Shown here: one piece after another, positions 5,401 through 7,658 of the stretch
Layout: every line of letters starts with the position of its first letter
How positions within the stretch are numbered: position 1 is the stretch's first letter
Origin: an uncultured Coriobacteriia bacterium
Lineage (GTDB): Bacteria > Actinomycetota > Coriobacteriia > Coriobacteriales > QAMH01
Direction of reading: 5' to 3'
DNA length: 7,658 nucleotides
NCBI GenBank assembly: GCA_949283445.1
Contig: CASDTD010000045.1
Span: forward strand, 1-7,658
Translations under genes and position numbers: made by a program
The notes under the pieces: model-generated
Databases searched by the model: none
Told to the model about the DNA's origin: nothing
Seen by the model: the letters and a program-made list of their open reading frames with translations, nothing else

Positions 5401-7658
5401 TACTACCACCGAGGCACCGTCGACGTCGAAGTGTCTGTGCAAGACAGATGGTTCGAAGCGTACCGCGCGATTGCCAGCCGCCAGGAAGGCTTCTTCACCA
5501 TCAGCTGCATCACGGACGAGGGCACGGCGCTGGATGCCGAACAGCTGCCCGCCTTGAGCCCTGCCGACTTTACTTACGATGCGTCACGCGATGCATGGAC
5601 GGCAACGCTCAGAATCCGCTCTGCAGGTGCAGACCGCCCCGAAGAGGGGTCGTACGAGGTGAAAATCGATTACCAGGGCATCAGCGGAAGCTCCGCGCAG
5701 ACGCAAGCGGCCATGACGTTCGGCATCGACTACACGGCACCCGAATTCGGCGAGCTCGCGCTTTCCAAAACGTCGCCGCAGCGTTGGGGCTGGCTGTTCC
5801 CGCATGACGAGGAGACGTTGAGCGTCGAAGTGGCCGACAACTTCGCCGGTATCGAGCCCGCCGGTGCCGGCACGCTGCGCACGAAAGACGGTCAAAGTCA
5901 CACGACCGACCTTGATAACGGAAAGCTCTCGTTCACGTTCGACGACGACGCCGAACGTCTGAACTTCGACCAAGCGCGCATAACGGTGAAAGACCGTGCG
6001 GGCAACACGAGAGCCCTGGCAGACATCAAGACGTACGCCCACGGCAACATCCCCACGAACGCCGATGCCTTTTCCGTGGACGTGCACGCACCACGCATCG
6101 ACATTGCCTACGACAACGACGACGTGCGCAACGGCCGCTACTACAACGCGGCGCGGACAGCCACCATCACCGTCACGGAAGCCAATTTCGACCTGCTCAA
6201 AGCCCATGACCCCAAACGCGTCATCGCGAAAGCGAGCTGCGACGGCATCGAAGACGAACTGCGCGCAGAGGATTTCGAGAACCCGAGTAAAGACGGCGTG
6301 ACCTGGGTTTGCAGCTACACGTTCGAACGTGATGGCGACTGCACGCTCGACGCCTCGTTTTCCGACCCGGCAGGCCGGCCCTCAAACGTCGTCCACGACG
6401 AGTTCACCATCGACACCACCGCACCGGTCCTGCTGGTGACCTTCGACAACAACGAAGTTCAAAACGGCATGTACTACAAAGAACGCAGGACGGCATCGAT
6501 CGAAGTCAGCGAGAGGAATTTCGACACAGACCTGACCTCGATCGAGACGACGGCTGCAAACGGGAACGTGCCAGCTCCAACGGGCTGGAAAAGCGACGGG
6601 CGCAATGGGCACGTGAATTCTGTGCACTTCGGAGACGAGACCCATTACACGCTGCGTGTAAGCGTCACCGACTTGGCGGGAAACGAGGCAGACGTCTTCG
6701 AGGAACCCGAGTTCGTCATCGACCTGACCGCCCCTCAGGTAGCCATCGACGACGTTTCGAACAACACCGCCTACGCGGGAACCGTCGCACCGAGCATCGA
6801 CTATTCGGATCTGAACTTCGACCCGCTGGCCACGACTTACGAACTCGAAGGCGCGCGCCAGGGCATGGCGTTCATGGGCCAGCCGCATGAGACGCAAAAC
6901 GAGACGAGCAAGCATGTCCAGTTCGCCGATTTCGAACGCAGCATCGAGTTCGACGACGTCTACACGCTCACGGCGAAAGTGACCGACTTGGCGGGAAACG
7001 AGTCAACCGACACCGTGCGTTTTTCCGTCAACCGCTTCGGAAGCAATTACATACTCGTCGGCGCATCGAGAAACACGCCGGGAAGCTATCTTGACGAGGC
7101 GCGCGACCTGCAAATCGCCGAAATCAACGTGAGCGGCCTGCAGACGGGAAAGACCCACGCCGAACTCGTGCACGACTCGCGCACCGTCCGGCTTTCCCCC
7201 GAAGAGGACTACACAGCCAAAGCCGGCACGGCGCAAGGCTGGAGCGAGACGCTCTACACCTTCCCCGCACGGCTGTTCGACGCCGATGGCTACTATCGCG
7301 TGCTGCTCACCTCGCGCGACAGGGCAGGCAATCTCTCGCAGAACACGATGCCCGCAAAGGACGAGAAGCGCGAGGGAACGGCCGAGGTGAATTTCGCCAT
7401 CGACACGACGAGCCCGAGTTCGTCTGTCATCGGCATCGAGCCAGGCGGGGTGTATCTGCAACCCGAGATGCAAGTGGAGATCGACAGCCACGACAATCTT
7501 GCGGTGGAAAAGGCGCGCCTGCTCGTCGATGGCACCGAAGTCGCCAGCTGGAGCGGAGCGCAAGACGGTTCCGTCAGCGCGCAGCACACGCTCGTCGCCG
7601 ACGGAACGCCCCACACGATATCTCTGGAGACGACCGACCGCGCCGGAAACACCCGTAC
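2311..7658 (+). CDS. Giant secreted Ig-like repeat surface protein (partial, 3' end outside window)
   Basis: The frame is open from ATG 2311 to the last base, giving 1782 residues plus two bases with no stop. Residues 1-36 are a Sec signal peptide: basic N-terminus, hydrophobic core about 14-30, likely cut after TAYA (33-36). Residues 37-291 match nothing I know. Residues 292-1139 are three composite repeats, followed by at least six smaller Ig-like modules to the edge. Hallmarks are module-opening D-x-T-A/S-P sequences (292, 562, 837, 1140, 1257, 1368, 1471, 1698) and D-x-A-G-N turns (402, 681, 969, 1228, 1454, 1559, 1670, 1776), typical of bacterial Ig-like (Big_3-type) adhesin or stalk domains. 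No enzymatic motif is visible. A sorting signal or membrane anchor would be expected in the missing C-terminus. The likely role is an extended cell-surface stalk, adhesin or envelope component. It is translationally coupled to the TTML protein and kinase, so it may be their output or sensing partner (inference). The mature chain is strongly acidic. The Ig-like class is secure; the function is not. Confidence 0.93.
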   Translation, partial: MRPPRVNDKITTGVSAIVAVSLVASMTFPLTSTAYADAASSSDRTAPSNTSDEPAKAIEGQLSFVEQTVYIPYGVNIDEWLARADVKILQDESGQLFSAKELSSLFEKTTPPLRYTGQSYPAADLETPQSISGLLQWGTLAAGAPDIELPDLATLDLQMTQLANEGASLPLAPDIVCTRLLAITDDKGDASWRLAGSAAEGTRKLWVNANDAVQDDGVSIAASQNSELKATVSLFASLDAQGAFSNTEPVKVRDAGCVFVKLPCDVTTVDKNTGRETTLCKGQVVRLPVVSDKTSPEIGAITVSGADGTPLDLASMWTDGNRLSVGSTGITITAPITDGAEDGQAEPSGIATVQLRVGKGQNAPHFDATSFEDGVARFALDIDTLGAEGVYELSQMAIETSDAAGNISSKTLAQASPLAEAGIKFVELIDEQAADNKPQASIAATSVAGEDDGVQYVTSAGGTHVTFRVLDKRLSDLLAKESWLSSEPLSYTVNDGEKVLIDPSTLQVLGSESNLYQSTQALDLVEEGRYKIEFDYTGAARYFIGIPIGSFKDSASADIVVDRTAPQVKSVELSNGYDEDAELARSLEQLGGANALIGAERTIDVRIDDLPGSSAPAGAETSGLSSARIEWVRHDRLDATDTGKTEKRDATSSELKDEVLHINLDEQGIYRLSDINLVLHDSAGNERTVNLAEHLSTLPEEQRAYWDFSTIIVDENDQAKTGLSVSSATDAKDRAGTTVYGKDVNVTAWIANDPLAFVYAKTDAFKRNIGVSLKPDGVNTPAGELTFGEMTYDDATGRWDLPLGLPKDAQGAVLNGRYELSFAYRDVEPATQDFIVDSHAPQLTDVRLEGSVDENADIAHLGSRSVLVGTERSIRVRVQDLLDATDSSGKRDQEHTSGVKAEQTGTDGRPQGDAVVTLSLSRTPSLNPSDTPEKLSDRIMSVGEDGWTTIEFDEAGVYDLNDIVFTVEDNAGNTAQISLRDYIAALPAEERAAWNFDAILVDSEQSASERSVSLTVQDAPGTPESEDAEGYYHRGTVDVEVSVQDRWFEAYRAIASRQEGFFTISCITDEGTALDAEQLPALSPADFTYDASRDAWTATLRIRSAGADRPEEGSYEVKIDYQGISGSSAQTQAAMTFGIDYTAPEFGELALSKTSPQRWGWLFPHDEETLSVEVADNFAGIEPAGAGTLRTKDGQSHTTDLDNGKLSFTFDDDAERLNFDQARITVKDRAGNTRALADIKTYAHGNIPTNADAFSVDVHAPRIDIAYDNDDVRNGRYYNAARTATITVTEANFDLLKAHDPKRVIAKASCDGIEDELRAEDFENPSKDGVTWVCSYTFERDGDCTLDASFSDPAGRPSNVVHDEFTIDTTAPVLLVTFDNNEVQNGMYYKERRTASIEVSERNFDTDLTSIETTAANGNVPAPTGWKSDGRNGHVNSVHFGDETHYTLRVSVTDLAGNEADVFEEPEFVIDLTAPQVAIDDVSNNTAYAGTVAPSIDYSDLNFDPLATTYELEGARQGMAFMGQPHETQNETSKHVQFADFERSIEFDDVYTLTAKVTDLAGNESTDTVRFSVNRFGSNYILVGASRNTPGSYLDEARDLQIAEINVSGLQTGKTHAELVHDSRTVRLSPEEDYTAKAGTAQGWSETLYTFPARLFDADGYYRVLLTSRDRAGNLSQNTMPAKDEKREGTAEVNFAIDTTSPSSSVIGIEPGGVYLQPEMQVEIDSHDNLAVEKARLLVDGTEVASWSGAQDGSVSAQHTLVADGTPHTISLETTDRAGNTR
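2419..3183 (+). other. Unrecognised N-terminal region of the giant surface protein
   Basis: Residues 37-291 lie between the signal peptide and the first D-x-T-S-P module start. A Ser/Thr-rich stretch (40-60) comes first, then mixed sequence with Trp106-type hydrophobic patches and no D-x-A-G-N turn. It holds four Cys (177, 257, 264, 280), half of all Cys seen in the mature protein, so disulfides are possible. Being the most distal part of a stalk anchored at its C-terminus, it is the natural candidate for a binding head (inference). Confidence 0.5.
3184..5727 (+). repeat. Three tandem composite protein repeats of about 270-303 residues
   Basis: Units are residues 292-561, 562-836 and 837-1139. 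In order, each has: D-x-x-S/A-P; a Thr/Glu-Ser-Gly loop; G-V/I-Y followed by a strand ending in D-x-A-G-N (402-406, 681-685, 969-973); a short link ending in V/I-D-E/S-type residues; a second beta-rich half; and a closing G-x-Y strand (EGRYKIEFDY 527-536, NGRYELSFAY 815-824, EGSYEVKIDY 1112-1121). Units 2 and 3 are closest and share LPxExRAxWxFxxIxVD (698-714 and 986-1002). Unit 1 has diverged and lacks that Trp motif. Each unit probably contains two Ig-like sandwiches. DNA identity is low, so the duplications are old. Confidence 0.8.
5728..7658 (+). repeat. Run of single Ig-like modules in the giant surface protein
   Basis: Module starts are residues 1140, 1257, 1368, 1471, about 1575 and 1698, giving lengths of about 117, 111, 103, 104 and 123, with the last one cut by the window edge. 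Modules 1257 and 1368 share a signature: N-G-x-Y-Y, then R-T-A-x-I-x-V, then x-x-x-NFD (NFD at 1292-1294 and 1403-1405). Module 1471 keeps NFD at 1502-1504 but lacks the Tyr-Tyr. The 1575 module opens with NRFGSNYIL and contains EINVSGL, a pattern I recall from clostridial surface proteins. D-x-A-G-N closes most modules; in module 1257 it reads DPAGR (1352-1356). Confidence 0.82.
6667..7002 (+). repeat. 21-base exact direct repeat encoding TDLAGNE
   Basis: Bases 6667-6687 and 6982-7002 are identical over 21 bases, including a TTG Leu codon, and encode TDLAGNE in neighbouring Ig-like modules. The offset of 315 bases equals one 105-residue module. The flanking DNA differs. Confidence 0.85.

Noticed and set aside
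4489..5442. Minus-strand open frame of 317 codons opposite the giant gene
   Set aside because: Antisense shadow of a frame with clear repeat structure on the plus strand; its Arg/Val-rich composition is typical of such shadows.
5584..6207. Minus-strand open frame of 207 codons
   Set aside because: Shadow of the Ig-like modules; no motif and no independent support.
7003..7614. Minus-strand open frame of 203 codons
   Set aside because: Shadow of the plus-strand Ig-like modules; no motif.
2311..7658. Possible frameshift or pseudogene in the giant gene
   Set aside because: I read every codon from 2311 to the end in one frame: no stop, and repeat landmarks stay in register throughout.

Overview
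This window is GC-rich DNA with strong G/C preference at third codon positions. It holds one tightly packed, plus-strand, three-gene cluster. The organism is most likely a high-GC Gram-positive, with Coriobacteriia/Eggerthellaceae-like gut Actinomycetota as my best guess. That guess rests on GC content, Gram-positive-style Shine-Dalgarno sites, a membrane Ser/Thr kinase of the type I associate with Clostridia and Coriobacteriia, and a very large secreted protein of Ig-like repeats. It is an inference from style, not a database match.

Layout. (1) Bases 1-59 are an upstream leader or the last codons of a preceding gene. (2) Bases 60-1781 encode a complete membrane Ser/Thr protein kinase: cytoplasmic kinase domain, one membrane helix, and an outer helical TPR-like domain instead of PASTA repeats. 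(3) Bases 1778-2314 encode a small one-helix membrane protein. Its acidic tail carries four spaced copies of Thr-Thr-Met-Leu, each behind acidic residues. (4) Bases 2311 to the window end encode the first 1782 residues of a giant secreted protein. It has a Sec-type signal peptide, an unrecognised N-terminal region, three tandem composite repeats of about 270-303 residues, then at least six single Ig-like modules of about 85-125 residues. The reading frame is open throughout and runs off the right edge.

The genes are joined by two ATGA start/stop overlaps, each with a good ribosome-binding site, so they are very probably one translationally coupled operon. No terminator, RNA gene, mobile element or CRISPR array is visible, and no stretch over 300 bases lacks a gene.

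Working model (inference). The kinase's outer domain senses something at the envelope. The cytoplasmic kinase domain phosphorylates the Thr residues of the TTML tail. The first Thr of each motif would give pThr-x-x-Leu, which suits FHA domains that prefer an aliphatic residue at +3. The small protein would then be a membrane-tethered, four-site docking platform, co-produced with a giant surface protein whose export, assembly or sensing it may control. No FHA protein, phosphatase or C-terminal anchor of the giant protein lies inside the window, so these links are unproven.
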